Assembly (NCBI GenBank): GCA_041628615.1
Contig: JBFKOW010000133.1
Span: 1 to 10,142, forward strand
DNA from: JAMWZF01 sp041628615
GTDB lineage: Bacteria > Pseudomonadota > Alphaproteobacteria > Rhodobacterales > Rhodobacteraceae
Direction of reading: 5' to 3'
DNA: 10,142 nt
Below are positions 1 through 5,469 of the stretch, piece after piece. The translations under genes and the position numbers were made by a program. The notes beneath the pieces are model-generated. The model saw only the letters and a list, made by a program, of their open reading frames with translations. It did not search any database and had not been told where the DNA came from. The stretch's first letter is position 1; each line of letters opens with the position of its first letter.

Positions 1-49
1 CCGGGGCGCCGTGGTCGGTGGCAAGGACGGGGTGGAAGGCGGGGGTCAT
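1..49 (-). CDS. 5' end of next gene in metal transporter operon (partial, probably ABC ATPase)
   Basis: Reading the minus strand downstream of the metal-binding protein gene, an AAGGA Shine-Dalgarno sequence (it overlaps the preceding stop) is followed at the right distance by ATG at 49-47 and an open frame beginning MTPAFHPVLATDHGAP that runs off the window edge. The gap to the upstream stop is only 10 nt, so the gene is almost certainly co-transcribed. In SitABCD/MntABC/TroABCD-type importers the gene after the binding protein is normally the cytoplasmic ATPase, so that is the likely identity. It is an inference from gene order, because the 16 visible residues carry no diagnostic motif. Confidence 0.55.
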   Translation of the reverse strand, partial: MTPAFHPVLATDHGAP

Positions 50-59
50 CGCGGGTCCT

Positions 60-1031
60 TCAGTTCAGCAGGTCGGCCATGCCGCGCTCGGGCGCGGTGC
101 CGCCGAGGGCGCGGGCGACCACGGTGGCGTTGCTGTCGATCATCCCGACATAGGTGCCCTCGTAGGTGCCGGGCTCGCCCATCGCGTCCGAATAGAGTTC
201 GCCGCCGATCACCACCTCGTGGCCCCGCGCCCGGGCCCCTTCGACCAGCGCGCGGATGTTGCGGTCCGAGACCGAGGTCTCGACGAAGACGGCCCGGATG
301 CCGCGGTCGATCAGCAGGTCGACGAGTTCCGAGATCCGCAGCAGCCCGGCTTCGCTTTCGGTCGAGATCCCCTGGATGCCGACCACCTCGAAGCCGTAGG
401 CCGAGCCGAAGTAGTTGAACGCGTCATGCGAGGTCAGCAGCACCCGGCTCTCGGCCGGAACCGAGGCCAGCACCGCGGCGGTGTAGGTGGCAAGGTCCTG
501 CAGTTCGGCGAGGTAGGCGTTGGTGTTGGCGCGGAACTGCGCCTCGTGCTCGGGCGCGACCGAGATCAGCGCGTCGCGCACGTTCAGCACCACCCGGGAC
601 CACAGGTTGGGGTTCATCCAGACATGGGGGTCGAACTTGTCGGCATAGTCGTCGTGCGAGATGAGCAGGTTGCGCGGCAGCGACTCGGCCACCGCGACGA
701 CCGGCGCGGTCCCGGCGAGGTCGAGAAGGAATTCCTCCATCTGCGCCTCGAGATAGAGGCCGTGCCAGAGCACGAGGTCGGCATTGGCCATGGCGACGAT
801 GTCGCTGCGGGTCTGCCGGTAGGCGTGGGGGTCGACCCCGGGGCCCATCAGCGCCCGCACCTCGACCAGATCGCCGCCGACCTCGCGGGCGGCGTCGGCG
901 ATCATGCCGGTCGTGGCCACCACCGTCAGCGGCGCCGCCTCCGCGCCGGCGTCCTGCGCCGACAGCGGGCCGGCGGACGCCAGGAGGCTGGCGGCGATGG
1001 CGGCGAGGATGGTGCGCCGGGCGATGGGCAT
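60..1031 (-). CDS. TroA/SitA-type metal ABC transporter substrate-binding protein (Mn/Fe/Zn)
   Basis: Periplasmic binding component of a cluster A-I metal importer, 323 aa, the usual family length. Residues 1-25 form a Sec signal peptide with probable cleavage at LSA|Q. The two lobes hold the four metal ligands in TroA-like context: His69 (DPHAY), His136 (DPHVWMN), His202 (TSHDAFNYF) and Asp282 (YSDAMG), nearly the same spacing as H68/H133/H199/D279 of Treponema TroA. The third ligand is His, as in TroA, rather than the Glu of PsaA. No His-rich loop typical of ZnuA is present. Other conserved pieces are GIQGISTESEAG (218-229), FVETSVSDRN (249-258) and EGTYVGM (291-297). The start is backed by AGGAG (1038-1042, minus strand) six bases upstream. 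The Fur/Mur-like box in the promoter favours manganese or iron over zinc, but the metal cannot be read from sequence alone. Confidence 0.93.
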   Translation of the reverse strand: MPIARRTILAAIAASLLASAGPLSAQDAGAEAAPLTVVATTGMIADAAREVGGDLVEVRALMGPGVDPHAYRQTRSDIVAMANADLVLWHGLYLEAQMEEFLLDLAGTAPVVAVAESLPRNLLISHDDYADKFDPHVWMNPNLWSRVVLNVRDALISVAPEHEAQFRANTNAYLAELQDLATYTAAVLASVPAESRVLLTSHDAFNYFGSAYGFEVVGIQGISTESEAGLLRISELVDLLIDRGIRAVFVETSVSDRNIRALVEGARARGHEVVIGGELYSDAMGEPGTYEGTYVGMIDSNATVVARALGGTAPERGMADLLN

Positions 1032-1094
1032 GCGGGTCTCCTGTCGGCTTCCGGCGAGGGCGGTCCGCGGCCTCGCGGTCTCTGTGCTGGGCTA

Positions 1095-1123
1095 GATGTA
1101 TTGCGACTCGTTCGCAACGTCAA
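1095..1123 (-). promoter_or_regulatory. Promoter of the metal transporter operon with palindrome in the spacer
   Basis: On the minus strand a -35 box TTGACG (1123-1118) is followed by exactly 17 nt and then a weak -10 TACATC (1100-1095), giving a leader of about 55 nt to the ATG at 1031. The 17-nt spacer (1101-1117) is itself a perfect inverted repeat, TTGCGA-CTCGT-TCGCAA when read on the plus strand. The element is seen directly; promoter activity is inferred. A palindrome filling the spacer is a natural binding place for a repressor or a spacer-distorting activator. Confidence 0.6.
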
Positions 1124-1124
1124 T

Positions 1125-1143
1125 GATAATGAGAACCATTCGC
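1125..1143. promoter_or_regulatory. Fur/Mur-box-like operator upstream of the metal operon
   Basis: GATAATGAGAACCATTCGC matches the classical 19-bp Fur consensus GATAATGATAATCATTATC at 15 of 19 positions (my own alignment). It sits one base upstream of the -35 box of the metal importer promoter. In alphaproteobacteria the Fur homologue (Mur/Fur) commonly represses sit/mnt genes in response to manganese or iron, which fits the downstream gene. A TTCGCAA half-site at 1139-1145 repeats the arm of the adjacent palindrome (TTCGCAA, 1111-1117). Confidence 0.6.
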
Positions 1144-1183
1144 AATTTCTCCGCGCCGCGATCCCGCGGGCCGGGGCGCGGCC

Positions 1184-1212
1184 TTGCCCGGCCGGTCGCC
1201 GGGGCCTATCGT
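1184..1212 (+). promoter_or_regulatory. Candidate promoter of the LacI-family regulator gene
   Basis: TTGCCC (1184-1189) and TATCGT (1207-1212) are separated by 17 nt, placing the predicted transcription start around 1218-1220, inside the 18-bp inverted repeat at 1216-1233. The -35 is a moderate match and the -10 a weak one. The placement relative to the operator, a classic repression geometry, is the main support. Confidence 0.5.
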
Positions 1213-1215
1213 GCG

Positions 1216-1233
1216 ATGACGAAAAACCCTCAT
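1216..1233. promoter_or_regulatory. Operator O1 for the LacI-family regulator (autoregulatory site)
   Basis: ATGACGAAAAACCCTCAT is identical at 17 of 18 positions to the element at 2283-2300. The arms ATGACG/CCTCAT form a 6-6-6 inverted repeat with one mismatch. It overlaps the presumed transcription start of the regulator and lies before its preferred ATG, so it would act as an autoregulatory site. The ATG contained in the repeat is in frame with the regulator but is better read as part of the operator. Confidence 0.65.
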
Positions 1234-1241
1234 TCCGTGAC

Positions 1242-1245
1242 GGAG
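1242..1245 (+). promoter_or_regulatory. Ribosome-binding site deciding the regulator start
   Basis: GGAG lies six bases before the ATG at 1252. Upstream in-frame starts (1096, 1216 and GTG 1237) have no better site, and translation from 1096 or 1216 would run through the promoter or operator. The LacI-type helix-turn-helix begins about six residues after the ATG at 1252, as is normal for the family. Confidence 0.65.
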
Positions 1246-1251
1246 AACGGC

Positions 1252-2283
1252 ATGGCCCGGCGGCCGACGATCAGCGACGTGGCCCGCGAGGCGGGGGTCA
1301 GCGTGTCCACCGTGGACCGGGCGCTCAACGGCCGCGCGCGGGTCCGGCCCGAGACCCTCGAGCGGATTTCCGCGGCCGCGCACCGGGTGGGTTATCACGG
1401 CCTCGCGCTGATGCGGCGCGGGCTGGACCGGGGGGTGCCCGAGCGCCGCTTCGGCTTCGTCCTGCTGAAGCATGGGCAGGAGTTCTACCGCAACTTCGTC
1501 ACCGAGATCGAACGCGCCGTGGCCGCCCGCGACGACGTGCGGGGCAGGGCCGTGATCCGCTTCTCGTCCTCCCAGTCGCCGGCGGAATTCGCCGAACTGC
1601 TCACCGATCTGGGCCGGACCTGCGACGCCGTCGGCGCGATCGCGGTGAACGACCGCAAGCTCGATCCGGTGGTGCAGGAGATGAAGGACCGGGGCGTCCC
1701 GGTGTTCTCGCTCCTGAACGACTTCGCGCAGGGAATCCGCCACAGTTACATCGGCTTGAACAACGTCAAGGTCGGCCGGATGGCGGCCTGGATGATCACC
1801 CGGACCGCCGCCGCGCCGGGCAATCTCGCGATCTTCGTGGGCGGCAACCGCTGGCACGGCCATGACCTGCGCGAGGTGGGCTTCCGGTCCTTCGTGCGGG
1901 ATTCGGCGGTCGGCTTCGGCGTGCTCGACACGCTGGTCAACCTCGAGACCCGGCAGATCACCTACGAGGCCACGCTCGACCTGCTGGACCGCCACCCGGA
2001 CCTGCGCGGGATCTACGTTGCCGGCGGCGGCATGGAGGGGGCGATCGCGGCGCTGCGCGAGGTGCACGACCCGCCGCGGGTGGCGCTGGTGGTGAACGAA
2101 CTGACCGCCGAGAGCCGCGCCGCGCTGATCGACGGTTACGCGGTCATGGTCATCATGACGCCGCTGGCGGAGCTGTGCCGCGACGTGGTGGCGGCGATGA
2201 TCGCGGCCATCGGCGACCGCGACGACGGCGTGCCCGGACAGCAGTTCCTCGAACCGCGGGCGATCCTGCCGGAAAGCCTGTAA
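1252..2283 (+). CDS. LacI-family transcriptional regulator of the inositol cluster
   Basis: DNA-binding repressor of 343 aa, typical LacI/GalR size. Residues 7-27 form the helix-turn-helix (ISDVAREAGVSVSTVDRALNG), followed by the third helix (RPETLERISAAAHRVGYH, 32-49) and a hinge (51-63) that lacks the classical RPN motif. Residues 67-340 are a periplasmic-binding-protein-like effector domain. Recognition helix residues S-T-V-D-R differ from the usual S-T-V-S-R. The gene lies directly upstream of, and co-oriented with, inositol uptake and catabolic genes, so it probably senses inositol or an early product. Two copies of an 18-bp inverted repeat flank it, one before its start and one overlapping its stop codon, suggesting it represses both itself and the operon. 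The start at 1252 is chosen from GGAG spacing and HTH position. The effector identity is inference. Confidence 0.9.
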   Translation: MARRPTISDVAREAGVSVSTVDRALNGRARVRPETLERISAAAHRVGYHGLALMRRGLDRGVPERRFGFVLLKHGQEFYRNFVTEIERAVAARDDVRGRAVIRFSSSQSPAEFAELLTDLGRTCDAVGAIAVNDRKLDPVVQEMKDRGVPVFSLLNDFAQGIRHSYIGLNNVKVGRMAAWMITRTAAAPGNLAIFVGGNRWHGHDLREVGFRSFVRDSAVGFGVLDTLVNLETRQITYEATLDLLDRHPDLRGIYVAGGGMEGAIAALREVHDPPRVALVVNELTAESRAALIDGYAVMVIMTPLAELCRDVVAAMIAAIGDRDDGVPGQQFLEPRAILPESL

Positions 2284-2300
2284 TGACGAAAAACCGTCAT
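2283..2300. promoter_or_regulatory. Operator O2 upstream of the inositol operon
   Basis: ATGACGAAAAACCGTCAT is a perfect inverted repeat with 6-bp arms (ATGACG/CGTCAT) and a 6-nt centre. It is a near-identical copy of the site at 1216-1233. Its first base is the last base of the regulator stop codon, so it belongs to the 145-nt space before the operon. Unlike textbook LacI-family operators, the centre is AA rather than CG. Binding by the neighbouring regulator is inferred from duplication and position. Confidence 0.7.
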
Positions 2301-2428
2301 GAACCCGGCCTGCTTCACGTCATGAATGAAAGAATCCGCCCAGCCGGAGATTGACCGAATCTGCGCGGTTGGCGCAGCGTCAAGTGGCCCCGCCGCGGAG
2401 CGTCGGACCCGGCGGGCAGGGAGGACAC
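2284..2428 (+). other. Leader/control region of the inositol operon
   Basis: This stretch of 145 nt holds operator O2, then a second copy of CGTCATGAA at 2318-2326 (the first is at 2295-2303, 23 bp apart) inside an imperfect palindrome TTCACGTCATGAA (2314-2326). A -35-like TTGACC (2351-2356) follows, then an inverted repeat CTGCGC-GGTTG-GCGCAG (2361-2377). I could not find a convincing -10 at 16-18 nt from TTGACC, so the promoter position remains open. AGGGAGG at 2418-2424 is the Shine-Dalgarno sequence of the next gene. Confidence 0.5.
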
Positions 2429-3244
2429 ATGCAGACGGCGCTGAACCACATCACCGTGGCACGTCTCAGCTATGTCGAGTTGCTCGACCTCGCAGCGCGC
2501 CTCGGATGCGTCGGCGTCGAGGTCCGCAACGACCTCGGGCGGCCGCTGTTCGACGGCGCGCCGGCCGCGGACGCCGGCGCGATGGCCCGGGACCGGGGCC
2601 TGCGGATCGTCGGGCTGAGCCAGGTCTATCCGTTCAACAGCTGGGACGCCGACCGCGCCGCCGCGGTGCGCGCCCTGATCGACACCGCCCGCGCCGCCGG
2701 GGCCGAGACCATCAGCCTGATCCCGCGCAACGACGGCACCGCACTGGGCAACGGCGAGCGGCAGGGCAACCTGCGCATCGCGCTCAAGGCGATCCTGCCG
2801 ATGCTGCAGGAAGCCGGGATGGTCGCGCTGGTCGAGCCGCTCGGCTTCCTGCGCTCGTCGCTGCGCTCCAAGACCGAACTGGTCGAGATCATCGCCGCGA
2901 TCGGCGGGACGCAGCAGTTCCGGATCGTGCACGACACCTTCCACCACACGCTGGCCGGCGGCGGCGCGATCTACCCGGCCCAGACCGGGATCCTGCATGT
3001 CTCGGGGGTCTCCGATCCGGCGCCGCGCGTCGACGAGATGGAGGACGCCCACCGGGTGCTGGTCGATGCCTCCGACCGGCTCGGCACCGCCGCCCAGGTC
3101 GCGGCGATGCTGGCTGCCGGCTACGACGGCCCGGTGTCATGCGAATGCTTCTCGCCCGTCACGCAGGCGCTCGCCGATCCCTACACCGAGATCCGGCGCT
3201 CGTTCGAGTTCATAGCCTCCCGGGTTGCCGCCACGGCGGCATGA
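2429..3244 (+). CDS. IolI-like TIM-barrel sugar isomerase/epimerase (inosose isomerase candidate)
   Basis: Xylose-isomerase-like TIM-barrel (AP endonuclease family 2 fold) protein of 271 aa, close to IolI length. The expected divalent-metal ligands are present: Glu136 (VEPLGF), Asp169 (VHDTFHH), His190 (LHVSG) and Glu239 (SCECFSP), the same order as in Bacillus IolI. The N-terminus (ALNHITVARLSYVELLDLAA) resembles cytoplasmic alphaproteobacterial homologues found next to iol genes. IolI isomerises 2-keto-myo-inositol to 1-keto-D-chiro-inositol; an equivalent reaction on an inosose is the likely role here, though other keto-sugar epimerisations cannot be excluded. It is the first structural gene after the regulator. 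The start at 2429 is set by AGGGAGG (2418-2424); a 26-residue N-terminal extension from an ATG at 2351 is possible but has no good ribosome-binding site and does not look conserved. Confidence 0.82.
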   Translation: MQTALNHITVARLSYVELLDLAARLGCVGVEVRNDLGRPLFDGAPAADAGAMARDRGLRIVGLSQVYPFNSWDADRAAAVRALIDTARAAGAETISLIPRNDGTALGNGERQGNLRIALKAILPMLQEAGMVALVEPLGFLRSSLRSKTELVEIIAAIGGTQQFRIVHDTFHHTLAGGGAIYPAQTGILHVSGVSDPAPRVDEMEDAHRVLVDASDRLGTAAQVAAMLAAGYDGPVSCECFSPVTQALADPYTEIRRSFEFIASRVAATAA

Positions 3245-3323
3245 CCCGGGGATCAACCGCCCCGCATCGGGGCTTCCGGCGGAAAAGAAACGGTGTGCCG
3301 GACACCGATTTGGGAGGACCGAA
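3245..3323 (+). other. Leader with two hairpins before the binding-protein gene
   Basis: The 79-nt gap holds two perfect inverted repeats: GCCCCG-CAT-CGGGGC (3259-3273) and CGGTGT-GCCGG-ACACCG (3291-3307). The latter ends five bases before the Shine-Dalgarno GGGAGG (3312-3317). Neither is followed by a T-run, so they are not obvious intrinsic terminators. They may stabilise a processed transcript of the following gene or modulate its translation; this is inference. Confidence 0.45.
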
Positions 3324-4262
3324 ATGAACAAGACCCTGACCCTTGCGGCGTTTGCGACGCTGATGTCGACGGCCGCGCTGGCCCAGACCATCGGCGCGTC
3401 GATCGCCAAGTTCGACGACAACTTCCTGACCGTCATGCGCAACGGCATGGTCGAGCACGCCGAGTCCATCGATGGCGTGCAGATCCAGGTCGAGGACGCC
3501 AACGACGACATCGGCAAGCAGATCGACCAGGTCCAGAACTTCGTCGCCGCGGGCGTCGACGCGATCATCGTCAACATCGTCGACACCTCCGCCGGCGCCG
3601 CGGTCAGCGCCGCCGCCGGGGATACCCCGCTGGTCTACGTCAACCGCGAGCCCGACAACGTCAACGACCTGCCGCCGACCCAGGCCTTCGTGGCCTCGAA
3701 CGAGATCGAGTCCGGCACCCTCGAGGCGTTCCAGATCTGCCGCAACCTGCGCGCCGCGGGCAAGGCGGGCGGCGCCCGGGGCTACCTGATGAACGGCCAG
3801 CTGTCGAACCAGGCGGCGGTGCAGCGGTCCAAGGACGTGCATGACGTGATCGGCATGGACATGTGCAACTTCATGACCCTGATCGACGAGCAGACCGCCA
3901 ACTGGTCGCGCGACGAAGCCCAGGACCTGATGACCAACTGGCTGTCCGCCGGCGAGCCCTTCGACTTCGTCATCGCCAACAACGACGAGATGGCGATCGG
4001 CGCGATCCAGGCGATGAAGGCGGCGGGCATCGACATGGCCGACGTCGAAGTCGGCGGCGTCGACGCCACCCAGGACGCGCTGGTGGCGATGCAGGCCGGC
4101 GATCTCGACGTCACCGTGTTCCAGGACGCCTTCGGCCAGGGCGCCGGGTCGGTCGACACCGCGCTGGCGCTGGCGGCGGGCGAGAGCGTGGACCAGAAGG
4201 TCTACATCCCGTTCAAGCTGGTGACGCCCGACAACATCGGCGACTTCCTGTCGCGCAACTGA
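3324..4262 (+). CDS. Periplasmic sugar/inositol ABC transporter substrate-binding protein
   Basis: Type-1 periplasmic binding protein (Peripla_BP_4, ribose/inositol-binding type) of 312 aa. Residues 1-20 are a signal peptide with an ALA|Q cleavage site. The mature protein begins TIGASIAKFDDNFLTVMRNGM, the typical first strand and ligand-contacting loop of the CUT2 binding proteins such as Caulobacter IbpA. Other family segments are DQVQNFVAAGVDAIIVNIVD (68-87), VYVNREP (104-110) and IANNDEMAIGAIQAM (217-231), the last being the usual hinge-side NND motif, and GGVDATQDAL (244-253). The start follows GGGAGG at 3312-3317. The location with iolG and iolE points to myo-inositol or a relative as ligand, although sugar binders such as FrcB share this architecture. 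Its gene is isolated by hairpins on both sides, as expected if it is made in excess over the membrane components. Confidence 0.9.
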   Translation: MNKTLTLAAFATLMSTAALAQTIGASIAKFDDNFLTVMRNGMVEHAESIDGVQIQVEDANDDIGKQIDQVQNFVAAGVDAIIVNIVDTSAGAAVSAAAGDTPLVYVNREPDNVNDLPPTQAFVASNEIESGTLEAFQICRNLRAAGKAGGARGYLMNGQLSNQAAVQRSKDVHDVIGMDMCNFMTLIDEQTANWSRDEAQDLMTNWLSAGEPFDFVIANNDEMAIGAIQAMKAAGIDMADVEVGGVDATQDALVAMQAGDLDVTVFQDAFGQGAGSVDTALALAAGESVDQKVYIPFKLVTPDNIGDFLSRN

Positions 4263-4287
4263 TCGCGGCAGCCTGACGACAACGACC

Positions 4288-4323
4288 GGCAAGGCGGCGG
4301 CGCGTCCCGCCCGCCGCCTTGCC
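4288..4323 (+). terminator. Strong hairpin between binding-protein and permease genes (attenuator or mRNA stabiliser)
   Basis: GGCAAGGCGGCGG (4288-4300) and its exact complement CCGCCGCCTTGCC (4311-4323) form a perfect 13-bp stem with a 10-nt loop, 25 nt after the binding-protein stop. C-rich sequence, not a T-run, follows, so it is not a canonical intrinsic terminator. In ABC operons of this type such a hairpin commonly protects the upstream segment from 3' exonucleases or lets only part of transcription through, giving excess binding protein. Confidence 0.65.
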
Positions 4324-4373
4324 CCCCAGAGGGTCCGTGACGCGGGCCGGCCGAAACCACGGGGACCGACACC

Positions 4374-5456
4374 ATGGCAGAGACCACGCATGGCACCGGC
4401 GGCCTGAGCTTCGACAAGTCGAAGCGCGCATGGCCCAACGAGGTAAACATCTTCATCGCCCTGATCCTCATCATCGGGGTGTTCGAGGCACTCGGGCAGA
4501 TCCTGCCCTACATGGACGGCCAGAGCCTGCTGTTCGACACCCAGGACCGGTTCGACACGATCTTCAACGAGGCCCGGCTCAAGATCATCATCCTGCAGGT
4601 CGCGATCATCGGCATCATCGCGCTGGGGGTGACGCAGGTCATCATCTCGGGCGGGATCGACCTGTCCTCGGGATCGGTGGTCGGCGCCACCGCGATGATC
4701 GCGATGAGCTTCGCGCAGACCGAACTGGTCAACGGCAATCCGAACCCGAAGGCGATCTTCGGGATGTGGGCGATGGACCTGCCGGTGATCGTGCCGGTTC
4801 TGGTGGGCCTCGCCTGCGGGCTCGTCGCGGGCCTCGTCAACGGCGTGCTGATCGCCTACACCCGGATCCCGCCCTTCATCGCCACGCTGGGGATGATGGT
4901 GTCGGCGCGGGGCGTGGCGAAATGGTGGTCGCGGGGCAACCCGATCTCGTTCCCGACCGAGGAATACGCCGCCATCGGCGCCGGCATGATGCCGGTGATC
5001 TGGTTCGCCCTGCTGGCGATCCTATTCCATTTCGTCCTGAAATACACCGTTTACGGCAAGCACACCTACGCCATCGGCTCGAACGAGGACGCGGCGCGGA
5101 TGTCGGGGATCAACGTCGCCCGGCACAAGGTGCTGGTCTACGTCATCGCCGGGATGCTCGCGTCCTTCGCGGCCATCGTGCTCAGCTCCAAGAACCTCAC
5201 CGCGCAGTCCGGCATGGGTCTGGTCTACGAACTCGACGCCATCGCCATGGCGGTGATCGGCGGCGTGTCGCTGTCCGGCGGGCGTGGGTCGATCATCGGC
5301 ACCGTGCTGGGGGCGCTGATCTTCGGCGTCATCATCTCGGGCTTCACCTACCTGAAGCTCGACGCCTTCTACCAGGAGATGGTGAAGGGCGCGATCATCG
5401 TCGGCGCCGTGGTGCTCGACCAGTGGCGGCAGCAGCGCGCCGCGGCCAAGTCGTGA
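4374..5456 (+). CDS. Sugar/inositol ABC transporter permease (CUT2/BPD_transp_2 family)
   Basis: Inner-membrane permease of 360 aa, BPD_transp_2 (RbsC/FrcC) family. A cytoplasmic N-terminus of about 24 residues precedes the first membrane segment (25-44). Further hydrophobic segments lie around 70-92, 98-113, 136-161, 166-182, 203-223, 252-271, 286-300 and 306-325, with a final one around 337-348. Family signatures are present: GGIDLSSGS (93-101), PPFIATLG (166-173), AIGSNEDAARMSGI (233-246, the cytoplasmic loop contacting the ATPase) and LDAIAMAVIGG (287-297) with SGGRGS (301-306). It is probably a homodimer. The start has GGGGA (4361-4365) eight bases upstream. It is separated from the ATPase gene by 13 nt, and a 111-nt hairpin-containing gap separates it from the binding-protein gene. 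Confidence 0.93.
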   Translation: MAETTHGTGGLSFDKSKRAWPNEVNIFIALILIIGVFEALGQILPYMDGQSLLFDTQDRFDTIFNEARLKIIILQVAIIGIIALGVTQVIISGGIDLSSGSVVGATAMIAMSFAQTELVNGNPNPKAIFGMWAMDLPVIVPVLVGLACGLVAGLVNGVLIAYTRIPPFIATLGMMVSARGVAKWWSRGNPISFPTEEYAAIGAGMMPVIWFALLAILFHFVLKYTVYGKHTYAIGSNEDAARMSGINVARHKVLVYVIAGMLASFAAIVLSSKNLTAQSGMGLVYELDAIAMAVIGGVSLSGGRGSIIGTVLGALIFGVIISGFTYLKLDAFYQEMVKGAIIVGAVVLDQWRQQRAAAKS

Positions 5457-5469
5457 GGAGGGCACAGCC

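Larger units (their letters stand above)
1032..1251. other. Divergent intergenic region between metal operon and LacI-type regulator
   Basis: This 220-nt space separates two outward-facing genes. The left half (1095-1147) holds the minus-strand metal-operon promoter, a spacer palindrome and a Fur-like box. The AT-richness of this stretch contrasts strongly with its surroundings. The right half (1184-1251) holds a plus-strand promoter candidate, an 18-bp operator and the ribosome-binding site of the regulator. The middle (about 1148-1183) is GC-rich with nothing I can name. Confidence 0.7.

Noticed and set aside
1096..1251. N-terminal extension of the regulator from ATG 1096 or ATG 1216
   Set aside because: The extension would cover the candidate promoter and operator, has no good ribosome-binding site, and places the HTH far from the N-terminus, unlike LacI-family proteins.
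18..1865. Long plus-strand open frame (615 codons) antisense to the metal-binding protein and overlapping the regulator
   Set aside because: It lies opposite a clear TroA-type gene and in another frame of a clear LacI-type gene; its composition (Arg/Gly/Asp/His-rich) is the usual shadow of GC-rich coding DNA.
3259..3273. GCCCCG-CAT-CGGGGC hairpin as an intrinsic terminator after the IolI-like gene
   Set aside because: The stem is short and no T-run follows; the gene order suggests read-through into the transporter genes.
3210..4391. Minus-strand open frame of 393 codons across the binding-protein gene
   Set aside because: Complete overlap with a well-recognised periplasmic binding protein; the translation is Val/Asp/His/Arg low-complexity with no known motif.
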